Assembly (NCBI GenBank): GCA_963678085.1
Contig: OY782680.1
Location: 1,550,001-1,614,000 of the forward strand
Source: Aliishimia sp963678085
GTDB lineage: Bacteria > Pseudomonadota > Alphaproteobacteria > Rhodobacterales > Rhodobacteraceae
Direction: 5' to 3'
DNA: 64,000 nt
Shown here piece by piece: positions 8,746 to 17,378 of this stretch. The stretch's first letter is position 1; every line of letters begins with the position of its first letter. A program made the translations under genes and the position numbers. The notes under the pieces were generated by a model. That model made no database searches, was not told the DNA's origin, and saw nothing but the letters and a program-made list of their open reading frames with translations.

Positions 8746-9678
8746 CTAAAGGGCCGCGTCAATCTCATCGCGGCTCGGGGGATTGCAGCCTGCGCGGGTG
8801 CAATTGAGTGCTGCCGCCGCGCCTGCGCGTTGCAGACAGGTTTCGAGCTGGGCAGGGGTCACGCTTTGAAGTGCTTGCGGGCTCAGCGCATTCAGATCGG
8901 CCAGGGAGGTGAGCAGGGTCGCCATAAACGTATCCCCAGCGCCGACCGTATCGACAAGCCCCTCAACCTTGCTCGCCGGAACATCGACCCGCTCAGACCC
9001 GACATAGCCAATGGCCCCCTCAGCCCCGCGCGTCAGCACCAAAATATGCGCCAAGCATTCTGCGCGTAGCCGGGAAAATGCGTCTTCTAGGGGCAGGCCC
9101 GGATAGAGCTGCGTAAGATCCTCGTCGCTAAGCTTGACCACATGCGCGATTTGAAAGAGCCGCTCGAGCCGCTGAAAATAGGCCGCGTGGTCAGAAATGA
9201 CAGACAGGCGCAAATTGGGATCAAGGGAGATCAAAACGCCTTGCGCGGCTTTTTCTGTTGCAAACTCTTCCCACAAAGCTGCATCCGCCCCGTTCCCCAG
9301 AGCCAAAGAGCCCACATGCAGAACGGATGCGCCTTTGGGCCAGGCGGTTTCCAAACTCTGCTCTGAAATCTGGCGTTCAGCGGTGGCGTCGCGCTCAAAC
9401 TGATAGGCGGGTTGACCATGCACAAAAGTCACCCGCGCCATACTGGAGGGCTCGCTCGCGCGCCCAGTTGCCAGGGTGACACCGGATGTCTCGAGGGTGT
9501 GCGCCAAAAGATCGCCCCAGCTATCGGTGGAAACCGGCGTCAGATAGTGAATGTCAGCCCCCTGTCGCCCCAAAGCCATGGCCACATTGAAAGGAGAGCC
9601 ACCGGGCAGGGCGGTGACCTTCCCATCCTTCGTGACGTGATCAATCAGGTTTTCTCCACCAACTGTGAATATGGTCAT
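8746..9678 (-). CDS. PfkB-family carbohydrate kinase (fructokinase-like)
   Basis: A 310-residue ribokinase-fold sugar kinase. Seen: N-terminal GGENLIDHV, the substrate motif LPGGSPFNVAMALGRQG (residues ~24-40), and the C-terminal PfkB signature DTVGAGDTFMATL with its catalytic aspartate. It would phosphorylate a sugar with ATP in the cytosol. Fructose is the commonest substrate of this subfamily, but the sequence does not prove it. The start is the ATG directly before TIFTVGGENL; the longer frame adds an unrelated basic extension. A palindromic LacI-family-like site lies 21 bases upstream. No transporter or isomerase gene is adjacent. Confidence 0.85.
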   Translation of the reverse strand: MTIFTVGGENLIDHVTKDGKVTALPGGSPFNVAMALGRQGADIHYLTPVSTDSWGDLLAHTLETSGVTLATGRASEPSSMARVTFVHGQPAYQFERDATAERQISEQSLETAWPKGASVLHVGSLALGNGADAALWEEFATEKAAQGVLISLDPNLRLSVISDHAAYFQRLERLFQIAHVVKLSDEDLTQLYPGLPLEDAFSRLRAECLAHILVLTRGAEGAIGYVGSERVDVPASKVEGLVDTVGAGDTFMATLLTSLADLNALSPQALQSVTPAQLETCLQRAGAAAALNCTRAGCNPPSRDEIDAAL

Positions 9679-9698
9679 GCCTCTGCCTCTCTCTTTGA

Positions 9699-9713
9699 CG
9701 TTTAGCGCTATCA
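9699..9713. promoter_or_regulatory. Candidate LacI-family operator before the sugar kinase
   Basis: CGTTTAGCGCTATCA contains the 8-bp palindrome TAGCGCTA with TT/TC flanks. It resembles the central CG-containing operators of LacI/GalR sugar regulators. It sits 21-35 bases upstream of the kinase start. No LacI-family gene is in the window. Confidence 0.4.
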
Positions 9714-9928
9714 GAGTCGCAATCGCAGTCAAGATCAGAAACCGATGATCGGAGAAACAAGCCCGCCGCCCAAAACTGGTCACGAAATTTTTGAAAAGTT
9801 TGGGGCGATTTTTGCGCACAAAAAGAAAATTTACACCCTATTGAGATTGCACTAGACGTGCCCTTCGGATAGCCAGACGCGGCAAGGGGAGCCAAGCCCG
9901 TAGGGGCCTTAGCAAAAGGGTTTTGAGA

Positions 9929-11578
9929 ATGGCAGATATTGAACGCGAAGCGATGGAATATGATGTCGTGATCGTTGGTGCGGGCCCCGCTGGCCTAAGC
10001 GCTGCGATCCGGCTGAAACAGCTTGATGAGGATCTTCAGGTCGTTGTGCTGGAAAAGGGCTCTGAGGTCGGCGCGCATATTCTCTCTGGTGCTGTGCTTG
10101 ACCCATCCGGCTTGGATCGTTTGATCCCCGATTGGAAAGAGAAGGGCGCGCCGCTGAATGTGCCGGTCAAAGAGGACAATTTCTATGTTCTCGGCGAGGC
10201 CGGGCAGATGCGCATTCCGAACTTTATGATGCCGCCTTTGATGAATAATCATGGCAATTACATCGTGTCCATGGGCAATGTCTGCCGCTGGCTGGCGGAG
10301 CAGGCCGAAGAGATGGGGGTCGAGATCTTCCCCGGCATGGCGTGTTCTGAGCTGGTCTTTGGGGAGAATGATGAGCTGAAAGGCGTTGTGGCCGGTGTCT
10401 TTGGGCTTGAGGCGGATGGCTCTTACGGGCCCGATACCGAACCGGGCATGGAGCTGCATGGCAAATATGTGTTCCTCTCCGAAGGCGTGCGCGGCAGCCT
10501 GTCCAAAGAGGTGATCGCTAAATATGATCTTGATGCGGATTGCGACGTGCCCAAATTCGGCATCGGCATGAAAGAGATCTGGGAGGTCGATCCGGCAAAA
10601 CATAATGAGGGCGAGGTCACGCATACGATGGGCTGGCCGCTTGGCTTTAAGAATGGCGGCGGCTCCTTTGTCTATCATCTTGATAATAATCAAGTTTATG
10701 TGGGATATATCGTCGATCTCAACTATAAAAACCCCTATCTCTTCCCCTATATGGAGTTCCAAAAGTTCAAGCATCACCCCAAAATCGCTGAGCTGCTCGA
10801 GGGCGGTCGCCGTGTGGCCTATGGCGCGCGCGCGGTCACAAAGGGGGGCTATCAGTCGATCCCGCAGGTCAGCTTTCCGGGCGGCGCGTTGCTGGGCTGC
10901 TCGGCGGGGCTGGTCAATCTGCCGCGCATTAAGGGCAATCACAACGCGATGCATTCGGGCATTGAGGCCGCAGAGGCCGCAGCGACCGCGATCAAAGAGG
11001 GGCGCGCAGGCGATCGTCTTGAGGCCTATGACGTGGCGCTCAAATCCGGGGCGGTTGGCCAAGACCTCAAGAAAGTGCGCAATGTCGCGCCGCTCAATGG
11101 CAAGCTCGGCCCGCTGGGCGGTCTAAGCCTTGGTGGCTTTGATATGTGGTTCCAGTCCATCTTTGGTGTGTCCTTGATGGGCACGGTCAAGCATGGCAAA
11201 ACCGATGCGCAAGCCACCGAGCCCGCCGCCTGGCATAAAGAGATCGAGTATCCAAAACCGGATGGAAAGCTCAGCTTTGACCGCCTGACCAATGTGGCTT
11301 TCTCCATGACCAATCACGAAGAGAGCCAGCCCTGCCATTTGCGCCTTGGGGATGCGGAAAAGCCGATCTATGACAACCTGCCAAGATTTGCCGAACCCGC
11401 ACAGCGCTACTGCCCGGCGGGGGTCTATGAGGTGGTCGAAAAAGACGGGCGCCAGGAATTTGTGATCAATTTCCAAAACTGCGTGCATTGCAAAACCTGC
11501 GACATCAAAGACCCAAGCCAGAATATCACCTGGGTCACACCGCAAGGCGGGGACGGGCCGAACTACCCGAATATGTGA
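9929..11578 (+). CDS. Electron transfer flavoprotein-ubiquinone oxidoreductase
   Basis: A 549-residue ETF-QO, which passes electrons from reduced ETF (fatty-acid and amino-acid oxidation) to ubiquinone at the inner membrane. The N-terminal FAD dinucleotide fold is VVIVGAGPAGLSAAIRL. Conserved ETF-QO stretches include GAHILSGAVLDP and FMMPPLMNNHGNYI. The C-terminal [4Fe-4S] ligands are in YCPAGVYE and CVHCKTCDIKDP, followed by the family ending GGDGPNYPNM. The start is the ATG two codons inside an upstream TTG, with AAAGGG before it. It is a single-gene unit followed by a strong hairpin. Confidence 0.96.
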   Translation: MADIEREAMEYDVVIVGAGPAGLSAAIRLKQLDEDLQVVVLEKGSEVGAHILSGAVLDPSGLDRLIPDWKEKGAPLNVPVKEDNFYVLGEAGQMRIPNFMMPPLMNNHGNYIVSMGNVCRWLAEQAEEMGVEIFPGMACSELVFGENDELKGVVAGVFGLEADGSYGPDTEPGMELHGKYVFLSEGVRGSLSKEVIAKYDLDADCDVPKFGIGMKEIWEVDPAKHNEGEVTHTMGWPLGFKNGGGSFVYHLDNNQVYVGYIVDLNYKNPYLFPYMEFQKFKHHPKIAELLEGGRRVAYGARAVTKGGYQSIPQVSFPGGALLGCSAGLVNLPRIKGNHNAMHSGIEAAEAAATAIKEGRAGDRLEAYDVALKSGAVGQDLKKVRNVAPLNGKLGPLGGLSLGGFDMWFQSIFGVSLMGTVKHGKTDAQATEPAAWHKEIEYPKPDGKLSFDRLTNVAFSMTNHEESQPCHLRLGDAEKPIYDNLPRFAEPAQRYCPAGVYEVVEKDGRQEFVINFQNCVHCKTCDIKDPSQNITWVTPQGGDGPNYPNM

Positions 11579-11585
11579 TAAGCTG

Positions 11586-11640
11586 GCCTCGTCCCCTGCT
11601 TCGCCCGTTCTGACGAAGAAAGCAGGGGACTAGGCTTTTG
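11586..11640 (+). terminator. Hairpin terminator after ETF-QO
   Basis: GTCCCCTGCTT (11591-11601) pairs perfectly with AAGCAGGGGAC (11620-11630). An outer GCCT/AGGC extends the stem. CTTTTGTTT follows. Confidence 0.7.
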
Positions 11641-11642
11641 TT

Positions 11643-11718
11643 TACCCGTCAACTTTCCTCGCAAATTTCATGGCAATTTGCTCGGGTCGATGGGCTAAGG
11701 CAGTAGGCTTGACGGGTA
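11643..11718. other. Nested inverted repeats in intergenic DNA
   Basis: The outer arms TACCCGTCAA (11643-11652) and TTGACGGGTA (11709-11718) are perfect complements 56 bases apart. Inside them GCAAATT (11661-11667) pairs with AATTTGC (11675-11681). It lies between a terminator and the next gene and does not belong to any coding frame I believe in. It could be a structured RNA, a regulator site or the remnant of a small mobile repeat. Confidence 0.5.
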
Positions 11719-11783
11719 TTGCCGTGGGTCGAGAAAAGCCTCGCGCCCATCCATGATCGCCGGGCAGGCCGAAGGAGCGCTTG

Positions 11784-12278
11784 TTGAGCGATTTTTCTTG
11801 TGACATAGAGAAAGTGGATTGGTCAAGTTTCGCTACGGCTTATGGGGCGGCAGATGATTCTGCGTCGTTTGAGCAAGCGTTTGGTGCTCCCGATACTGTA
11901 GCTTCGTTGCTGCGGCAGTTGTCGGGCGCAGACCCCAAGGCGGCGATAGAAGCGTCTCACAAGCTTTGGTGCGCGCTGTGCCATCAGCACGCATATGTTT
12001 CCTCCGCCGCGCTTCCCAGCTACCCTGTCTTGGTGAGAATATTGCGTATGGCAAGCCCAGATCTTGCGGTAGAAATCTTGGACATTCTATGGGGCTTTGC
12101 GCAATGCTCCGCCCCTGAATTTGGCACGGATCGGACGTCGCGTCCCGATTGGATGGTAGAGCTGCACGACAAAATGATTGCTGATTTGGACATCTACAAA
12201 AGCCTTGCAGCGTCAGAGCGAGAAGGCGTCAGAGATTTTGCGAGCTGGATTGTAGAGGAACTCGGTAAATTCAGCTGA
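11784..12278 (+). CDS. HEAT-repeat/immunity-like protein
   Basis: A 164-residue acidic, helical protein. It resembles the HEAT-like immunity-type proteins in which a short repeat is followed by a HQ...Y..S.AA.P.L motif. Here that region reads LWCALCHQHAYVSSAALPSYPVLVRIL, split as LWCALCHQHAYVS and SAALPSYPVLVRIL at residues ~55-85. Proteins of that kind are often antidotes of contact-dependent toxins, but no toxin gene is next to it, so the role is inferred only. The start is the second of two tandem TTG codons, with GAAGGAG six bases upstream. It is convergent with the unknown gene at 12370. Confidence 0.6.
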   Translation: MSDFSCDIEKVDWSSFATAYGAADDSASFEQAFGAPDTVASLLRQLSGADPKAAIEASHKLWCALCHQHAYVSSAALPSYPVLVRILRMASPDLAVEILDILWGFAQCSAPEFGTDRTSRPDWMVELHDKMIADLDIYKSLAASEREGVRDFASWIVEELGKFS

Positions 12279-12369
12279 CCTGCTTTAGGCTCCAGAGTAC
12301 TTTGGAAGGACGACACGATAGCGCATAGGGCGGCATGGGGAGTATAAAAACTAGGCGCTATTTCTTTTG

Positions 12370-12840
12370 TTACGCTTTATTGACCGATAATGTCGGGGCC
12401 GGTTCATCAGTCTCATTTAACCAAATCTTTGGCCGCATCCCAAAGCATAAGAGCCGATCAAATGCTGCTTTGCGATCTGCTGCATCAAAAAAGGCGTGGA
12501 AGAAATCCTCTTGGGCATTGGCGGACCAATTGCTTGCGGCTTGTGCGATGGCCTGTGTAACCCTTTCCTCGTCCATATTGAGCAAGATACCCAATGCCGG
12601 GCGTCCAAGCGGAGCGCCGTTGCGCCCCTCAACAGTGATCGTTTCGCCCAATGTTACCAGCAATCGCTCAAGGATCGTCCAGTCTTTGGCGACCCGTTTC
12701 GCGAGTTCTTCCATAGCCCAGGCGCGCGCAAGGAAGTATTTTTCTGCATTCTCAGAAATTTCGAACAGCATGTCCACGCTGAACCTTGGCACATCAGCGC
12801 GTGCAAAGCGCTTGGGGATGCGGAGGCGTTTTGGCGTCAT
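12370..12840 (-). CDS. Uncharacterised helical protein
   Basis: I do not recognise this 156-residue protein. It starts with a basic segment (MTPKRLRIPKRF) and is then largely helical and acidic, with no signal peptide or membrane segment. The start is the only ATG after an in-frame stop two codons upstream, with GAGAA before it. An opposing plus-strand frame covers the same bases, but its product is basic and serine-rich and looks like a shadow. It lies in the same accessory-looking patch as the HEAT/immunity-like gene and points towards it. Confidence 0.55.
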   Translation of the reverse strand: MTPKRLRIPKRFARADVPRFSVDMLFEISENAEKYFLARAWAMEELAKRVAKDWTILERLLVTLGETITVEGRNGAPLGRPALGILLNMDEERVTQAIAQAASNWSANAQEDFFHAFFDAADRKAAFDRLLCFGMRPKIWLNETDEPAPTLSVNKA

Positions 12841-12948
12841 TTCTCAGTCATTTCGCAGCCATTAACCGGGGCTCTGCGCCACCTTAGCCACGATTAGCTC
12901 CGAAATCCAAGAGGGAGAACCGAGAGGACTATTGGCTCAGGCCTCTCT

Positions 12949-13314
12949 TTAACGCATCGTCTGGCGCGGGGCAGAGGGTCGGTGGCGCAGGTAATTCTGC
13001 ATCTGTTTGCCAAACATGGCCCGCCGCGCGCGCTCCACCGCGAATTCTACGCCGACCTCGGTTTCCGTCTGCCAGCGTTTCTTGACGGGCAATATGAACA
13101 GGCCCGGAATATCGAGCCGCATCGTTTCGGGGAGTGCCGCATCGGGAAATCCCCGAGGCAGGCCCAGCCGCGCCCCACTGGTGGACAAGTCCAAAATCCG
13201 CACGCCAATCTGCCTGCCGTTGACAGACAGCATCGCGATATGATCGACGTCTTTGCGCTGACTGTTGCGATGCTGATCAGACCGTGTCTTTTGCGAAAGC
13301 TCGTATTGCCACAT
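12949..13314 (-). CDS. PilZ-domain protein
   Basis: A 121-residue single PilZ domain, a cyclic-di-GMP receptor fold. Seen: SQRKDVDHIAMLSV around residues 17-30, DLSTSGARLGLP (the DxSxxG motif) around 40-52, and VGVEF near 86. The canonical RxxxR is reduced to NSQRKD, so binding affinity is uncertain. I chose the ATG with GGGTAGAG upstream; longer starts would run into the divergent TPR gene. An EAL phosphodiesterase is encoded at 22041, so c-di-GMP signalling is plausible in this organism. Confidence 0.75.
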   Translation of the reverse strand: MWQYELSQKTRSDQHRNSQRKDVDHIAMLSVNGRQIGVRILDLSTSGARLGLPRGFPDAALPETMRLDIPGLFILPVKKRWQTETEVGVEFAVERARRAMFGKQMQNYLRHRPSAPRQTMR

Positions 13315-13459
13315 AACTCTACCCCATAACCCTGACCCTTGGTCTGCGCATAAGAATGGGCGACCGTTAGGCATAATTATGACTTTTTCGTGGGTATTCA
13401 TTGCGTATTGCGCCAAAGATGCTAAGTTTTTGGCTAAATCTGAAGGATATATCGTTGTT

Positions 13460-15199
13460 ATGACCTTGTTTTCACGCCCTGTTATCGCCGCCCTTGTGAC
13501 CTCTGCCTGCCTATTTACTGCAATGCAGTCTCCCATGGGGGCGCAGGCGCAAAGCCTGTCGGGCGCGTATCTTGCCGCCAAACATGCAGAGGGGCAGCGC
13601 GATTACGGGCAGGCGGCACGCTATTATGCGCGCGCGGCCTATCTTGAGCCGAAAAACATGGGCGTCCAGCAGGGGCTTGTGCTTACCCGCGTGCTTGAGG
13701 GGGATTTTGACAAAGCCGTTGAGGTGGCGCAGATCCTTGAGGCGGCTGAGGTGCGCTCGCAAGTGGCTCATATGATTGTTTCTGCGGATCTTGCCCGGCA
13801 GGGCGCGTTTGAGGCGCTGCTCGCGCGTGCAATAGATCACGAGGGCGGGCCAGGGCCGCTGGTCGATGGGCTCTTGCATGCCTGGGCCTATATCGGGGCC
13901 GGAGAGATCGCGAAAGGGGCCGACGCCTTTGACACCCTTGCCCAGCAACAAGGCTTGGCCCCGTTCGCACTTTATCACAAAGCGTTGGCCTATGCGCAGA
14001 TTGGCGAATTTGAGACAGCCGCGCAGATCTTTGCCGGGGAGGGGACAGAGGCGGTTCTTGCCACCCGTCGCGGCGCTCTGGCCCATGCGGAAATTCTCGG
14101 GGTGCTTGGGCGCTATGATGCGGCAATAGAGGTGCTCGAAACGGCCTTTGGCCAGCGGGCTGACCCGGCGATCAGCGATCTTCGCACCCGCCTGCAAGCT
14201 GGCGATCACATGACATTCACCCTGATCAATTCACCGCAAGATGGTATGGCAGAGGTGTTTTATTCCATTGCCGAGGCGCTCTCGGGTGAGGCACAAGCCG
14301 ATTACACCCTGCTCTATGCGCGCATTTCCCAGGCACTGAAACCCGGCCATACCGATGCGCTCTTGCTCACCGCAGAGCTTTTGGACATGATCGGTCAACA
14401 TGAGCTCGCGATTGAAGCCTTCGCCCAGGTGCCGCGCCAGCATGTGGATTATCATGCCGCAGAGCTCGGCCGCGTTGGGGCTTTGCGCGCGCTTGAACGC
14501 TTTGATGCCGCCATCGAGGTGCTGCGCGATCTCACCAAAAGCCATGGGGATTTGGCAATTGTGCATTCCACTTTGGGGGATGTGTATCGCAATATGCAGA
14601 ATTTTGAAGCCGCAACCGAGGCCTATCACGACGCGCTAGATCGCACCCCAAGCCAGGCGCGCGGGCGCTGGTTCCTGCTTTATGCGCGCGCCATCACCTA
14701 TGAGCGCCGCGATATGTGGGACCAGGCCGAGGCAGACTTTCGCGCCGCGCTAGAGCTGCACCCCAATCAGCCACAGGTGCTGAACTATCTGGGCTATTCG
14801 CTGGTGGAAAAGCAGATCAAGCTGGATGAGGCGCTGGATATGATCAAACGCGCCGTCATCGCCGAGCCGGAAAGCGGCTATATCGTCGATAGCCTGGGCT
14901 GGGTGCTCTATCGCATGGGGCGCTATGAAGAGGCGGTGGAGCATATGGAGCGCGCGGTCGAGCTGATGCCCGTTGATCCCGTGGTCACAGATCATCTCGG
15001 CGATGTCTATTGGGCCGTGGGGCGTGTGCGCGAGGCGCGGTTTCAATGGAACCGGGCGCTGTCTTTCATTGATGAAGAGAATAATATCACCGAAGCCGAC
15101 CCCTACCGCATCCGCCGCAAGCTCAAGGTCGGCCTAGACGCTGTGCTGATCGAAGAGGGCGCCGACCCCTTGCGCTATGCCAGCGACGAAGAGGGATAA
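13460..15199 (+). CDS. Exported TPR-repeat protein
   Basis: A 579-residue protein with an N-terminal signal peptide (hydrophobic core AALVTSACLFTAM, cleavage near GAQAQS). Tetratricopeptide repeats fill nearly the whole chain. The clearest are YGQAARYYARAAYLEP (~40-55), FEAATEAYHDALDRTP (~385), WDQAEADFRAALELHP (~425) and YEEAVEHMERAVELMP (~490). It is probably a periplasmic or outer-membrane scaffold; no catalytic motif is visible. The start is the ATG of MTLFSRP, preceded at a rather long distance by GAAGGA; an upstream ATG would add a non-signal extension. It is divergent from the PilZ gene. Confidence 0.8.
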   Translation: MTLFSRPVIAALVTSACLFTAMQSPMGAQAQSLSGAYLAAKHAEGQRDYGQAARYYARAAYLEPKNMGVQQGLVLTRVLEGDFDKAVEVAQILEAAEVRSQVAHMIVSADLARQGAFEALLARAIDHEGGPGPLVDGLLHAWAYIGAGEIAKGADAFDTLAQQQGLAPFALYHKALAYAQIGEFETAAQIFAGEGTEAVLATRRGALAHAEILGVLGRYDAAIEVLETAFGQRADPAISDLRTRLQAGDHMTFTLINSPQDGMAEVFYSIAEALSGEAQADYTLLYARISQALKPGHTDALLLTAELLDMIGQHELAIEAFAQVPRQHVDYHAAELGRVGALRALERFDAAIEVLRDLTKSHGDLAIVHSTLGDVYRNMQNFEAATEAYHDALDRTPSQARGRWFLLYARAITYERRDMWDQAEADFRAALELHPNQPQVLNYLGYSLVEKQIKLDEALDMIKRAVIAEPESGYIVDSLGWVLYRMGRYEEAVEHMERAVELMPVDPVVTDHLGDVYWAVGRVREARFQWNRALSFIDEENNITEADPYRIRRKLKVGLDAVLIEEGADPLRYASDEEG

Positions 15200-15279
15200 C
15201 AGCGCGCCTTTCGCGGCTTGCCCAAGGACTACTCGGGGGGCTCTCTATTCCTATTTAGCCCCATAAACAATGTTACTGA

Positions 15280-15618
15280 TCAATTTCCGGCGTCAGAGAT
15301 CTCGTCCAGGCTACCCTCCAGAACGGGCCTCAAAAAGTGGCGATCATATCGTAAGATACACTTGGTCTTCACCGCAAACTCATAAGCGGCCTGACAATCG
15401 GGATCATCCACACTATTTGATCTGTACTCTTCATAAGCTGCGAGAGAGGGGAATGAAAAGGCCGCAAAAGCAAGATCGTTGGGGCCTTCATGCGGAAGAA
15501 AATACCCATGATGCGTGCCGCCAAAACGTTTGACAAGAGGCAGCCAAGCCTTTGCATAGGCTTCAAACTCAGCCAGTTTTGTCGGGTCAATTCTGTAGGT
15601 GATGTGGCAGGTAATCAT
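15280..15618 (-). CDS. NIPSNAP-family protein
   Basis: A 112-residue dimeric alpha/beta-barrel protein of the NIPSNAP type. Seen: N-terminal MITCHITYRIDPTKLAEFE, then the conserved glycine/histidine strand FGGTHHGYFLP, and C-terminal FLRPVLEG. The function of bacterial members is largely unknown. The start is the ATG preceded by AGGAG; the longer frame has no ribosome-binding site. It stands alone between the TPR gene and a long non-coding stretch. Confidence 0.8.
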   Translation of the reverse strand: MITCHITYRIDPTKLAEFEAYAKAWLPLVKRFGGTHHGYFLPHEGPNDLAFAAFSFPSLAAYEEYRSNSVDDPDCQAAYEFAVKTKCILRYDRHFLRPVLEGSLDEISDAGN

Positions 15619-15700
15619 GGTAGCTCCTATGATTGCGGGGCGATGTCTAAGCTGGTATTCGCGAGGCACCCCACGAATACCTGCTTAGGAATATTTGATT

Positions 15701-15747
15701 TTGCAGGATTTTCATCCGAAAACCGGTGACCACTTTTCGGAAATCCT
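15701..15747. repeat. REP-like hairpin element
   Basis: GCAGGATTT-TCAT-CCGAAAA is mirrored by TTTTCGG-AAATCCTGC around a CCGGTGACCAC loop, an imperfect stem with one TCAT bulge. It is flanked by two copies of CTGCTTAG. The CCGAAAACCGGT..CCACTTTTCGG core resembles repeats I recall as common between genes in other alphaproteobacteria. Confidence 0.6.
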
Positions 15748-15930
15748 GCTTAGATATGGGTGGGTGATCTGGTGTGAATATAGCATTTCCAGTTTTCATC
15801 GAGGCACACCCATCGCAAATGTCATGCTGTGAAAACGGCGCGCTCGCAGCCTCCAACCCGAGCTTTGAAATGCATCATATACTCTAGCCCGCCCCAAAAA
15901 GAAACATTCCAAAAACCACCCCCTGAGCCC

Positions 15931-15996
15931 CGCGCCCCCTTCATTTGGCCAATAAATACCTTGCGGGGGTGTGGGGGTGCAAAACCCCCACGGTGC
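15931..15996 (-). repeat. Dispersed intergenic element, copy 2
   Basis: A compact copy: a C-run, TTCATTTGGCCAATAAATACC, then TTGCGGGGGTGTGGGGG and TGCAAAACCCCCAC. It lies about 340 bases past the ispB stop, the most distant of the five copies. Confidence 0.85.
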
Positions 15997-16331
15997 GGAG
16001 GGGGTATCGGGCGCGTTCAGTATAACAGCGCACGGTGGTCTTACGCGATCTTAACTCTTGGTGCGTAGAACCTATCGCACGAAGCTTCTAAGACGCGCGC
16101 TGTCAATGTGGCTGGAGCACGGGACGTTTGTGGGGTCCTACTAAGATCTCCTTCGTCACGATGGCGCGGATAGGAAATGATGAGCAAACGCTGTTTCTCC
16201 GCTATTGACACGCGGTGATCATCGATGTCTGGCGGGCCCGTTCCCTGTCCGAACTCACTTTTCCCTTATAATGATGCGAAACTCCGGTGGAATGGCTCCA
16301 TGCGGGGCATTTGGGCGTGCCCGAGACCTGT

Positions 16332-17324
16332 CTAGCGGATGCGCTCCACCACGTAATCCGTCAAATCGCGCAGCATATCGCGGATGTCATGCGCCGGGAG
16401 CTTCTCGAGCGCCGCTTTCGCGCGCCCGGCCCAGGCCAGCGCCTCCGCTTTGGTTTCATCCAACGCGCCGTGCTTATGCAAAAGTGCAATCGCCTGATCC
16501 AGATCAGCGGTTTCTTGCCGCCCCTTCTCAATCGTGCGCTCCCAAAACGCGCGTTCCTGCGAATCCGCTTTGGAAATGGCCTTGATCATCGGCAGGGTCA
16601 GCTTGCGTTCGCGAAAATCATCGCCCACATTCTTGCCCGTGACGCTCGCATCCCCCTGAAAATCGAGCAGGTCATCAACGATTTGAAAGGCGATGCCAAG
16701 CGCGTCGCCAAAGTCAAATAGCGCCGCGATATGCGCCTCATCCGCCCCCGCAATCACCCCGCCCACCTCGGTTGCCGCCGAGAACAGGGCGGCCGTCTTG
16801 CCGCGCACCACTTGCAGATAGATCGCCTCATCCGTGGCCAAATCTTGCGCGGCGGTCAGCTGCAACACCTCGCCCTCAGCAATCGTGGCCGAGGCATCGG
16901 ACAGGATCCGCAGCACCCGCAAATTGCCCGTATCGGTCATAAGCTGGAAGGCGCGCGAAAATAGATAATCCCCCACCAAAACCGAAGATTTATTGTCCCA
17001 AAGCAGGTTTGCCGTGGGCCTGCCGCGCCGCTGCGCGCTCTCATCGACCACATCATCATGCAGCAATGTGGCGGTGTGAATGAACTCGACCGTGGCGGCC
17101 AAATGCACGTGATAGGGCCCCGAATAGCCACAAAGCCGCGCCGCCGCGAGTGTGAGCATGGGCCGCAGCCGCTTGCCCCCCGCGCCCACCAAATGCGCGG
17201 TCACCTCTGGAATGCGCGGCGCGTGTTTGGAGGCCATACGCTCAGAAATCAGCGCATTCACAGCGCCCATCTCATCCGCAAGCGTGGCGGCCAATATCTC
17301 ATGTGGTTTGGTGCGTGCGTCCAT
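16332..17324 (-). CDS. ispB: Polyprenyl diphosphate synthase (octaprenyl/decaprenyl type)
   Basis: A 330-residue trans-isoprenyl diphosphate synthase making the ubiquinone side chain. Seen: GGKRLRPMLTL (~50), the first aspartate-rich motif LLHDDVVDES (~85), a GDYLFSRAF stretch, KTAALFS (~170) and the second aspartate-rich motif FQIVDDLLDFQGD (~210). Chain length cannot be read from the sequence. The start MDARTKPHE matches the usual N-terminus although no strong ribosome-binding site precedes it; the longer frame runs into the divergent genes. It is divergent from the DUF2007 gene. Confidence 0.92.
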   Translation of the reverse strand: MDARTKPHEILAATLADEMGAVNALISERMASKHAPRIPEVTAHLVGAGGKRLRPMLTLAAARLCGYSGPYHVHLAATVEFIHTATLLHDDVVDESAQRRGRPTANLLWDNKSSVLVGDYLFSRAFQLMTDTGNLRVLRILSDASATIAEGEVLQLTAAQDLATDEAIYLQVVRGKTAALFSAATEVGGVIAGADEAHIAALFDFGDALGIAFQIVDDLLDFQGDASVTGKNVGDDFRERKLTLPMIKAISKADSQERAFWERTIEKGRQETADLDQAIALLHKHGALDETKAEALAWAGRAKAALEKLPAHDIRDMLRDLTDYVVERIR

Positions 17325-17378
17325 AATTTTTGTTAACCATGCTCGACTTTTGGCCAATTTAAGCTTTATGTCGGGAAT

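Larger units (their letters stand above)
15619..16331. other. Long non-coding stretch
   Basis: About 710 bases between the NIPSNAP and polyprenyl synthase genes. It contains a REP-like hairpin (15701-15747) and dispersed element copy 2 (15931-15996). A TATAAT hexamer lies near 16267 without a matching -35 box. GGGCA/TGCCC pairing just past the ispB stop may end that transcript. Open frames here lack ribosome-binding sites and recognisable domains. A small RNA starting near 16275 is possible but unsupported. Confidence 0.5.

Noticed and set aside
9995..11062. A 355-codon frame antisense to the ETF-QO gene
   Set aside because: Shadow of a real gene in high-GC sequence; the product looks like reverse-complement coding bias, not a protein family.
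12335..12865. 176-codon plus-strand frame opposite the 12370 gene
   Set aside because: Serine- and arginine-rich product with no ribosome-binding site; the minus-strand protein has a more natural composition. The choice is not certain.
16205..16585. 126-codon frame in the long non-coding stretch
   Set aside because: It overlaps the 3' end of ispB, has no ribosome-binding site, and its product is rich in Pro/Arg as expected from chance frames.
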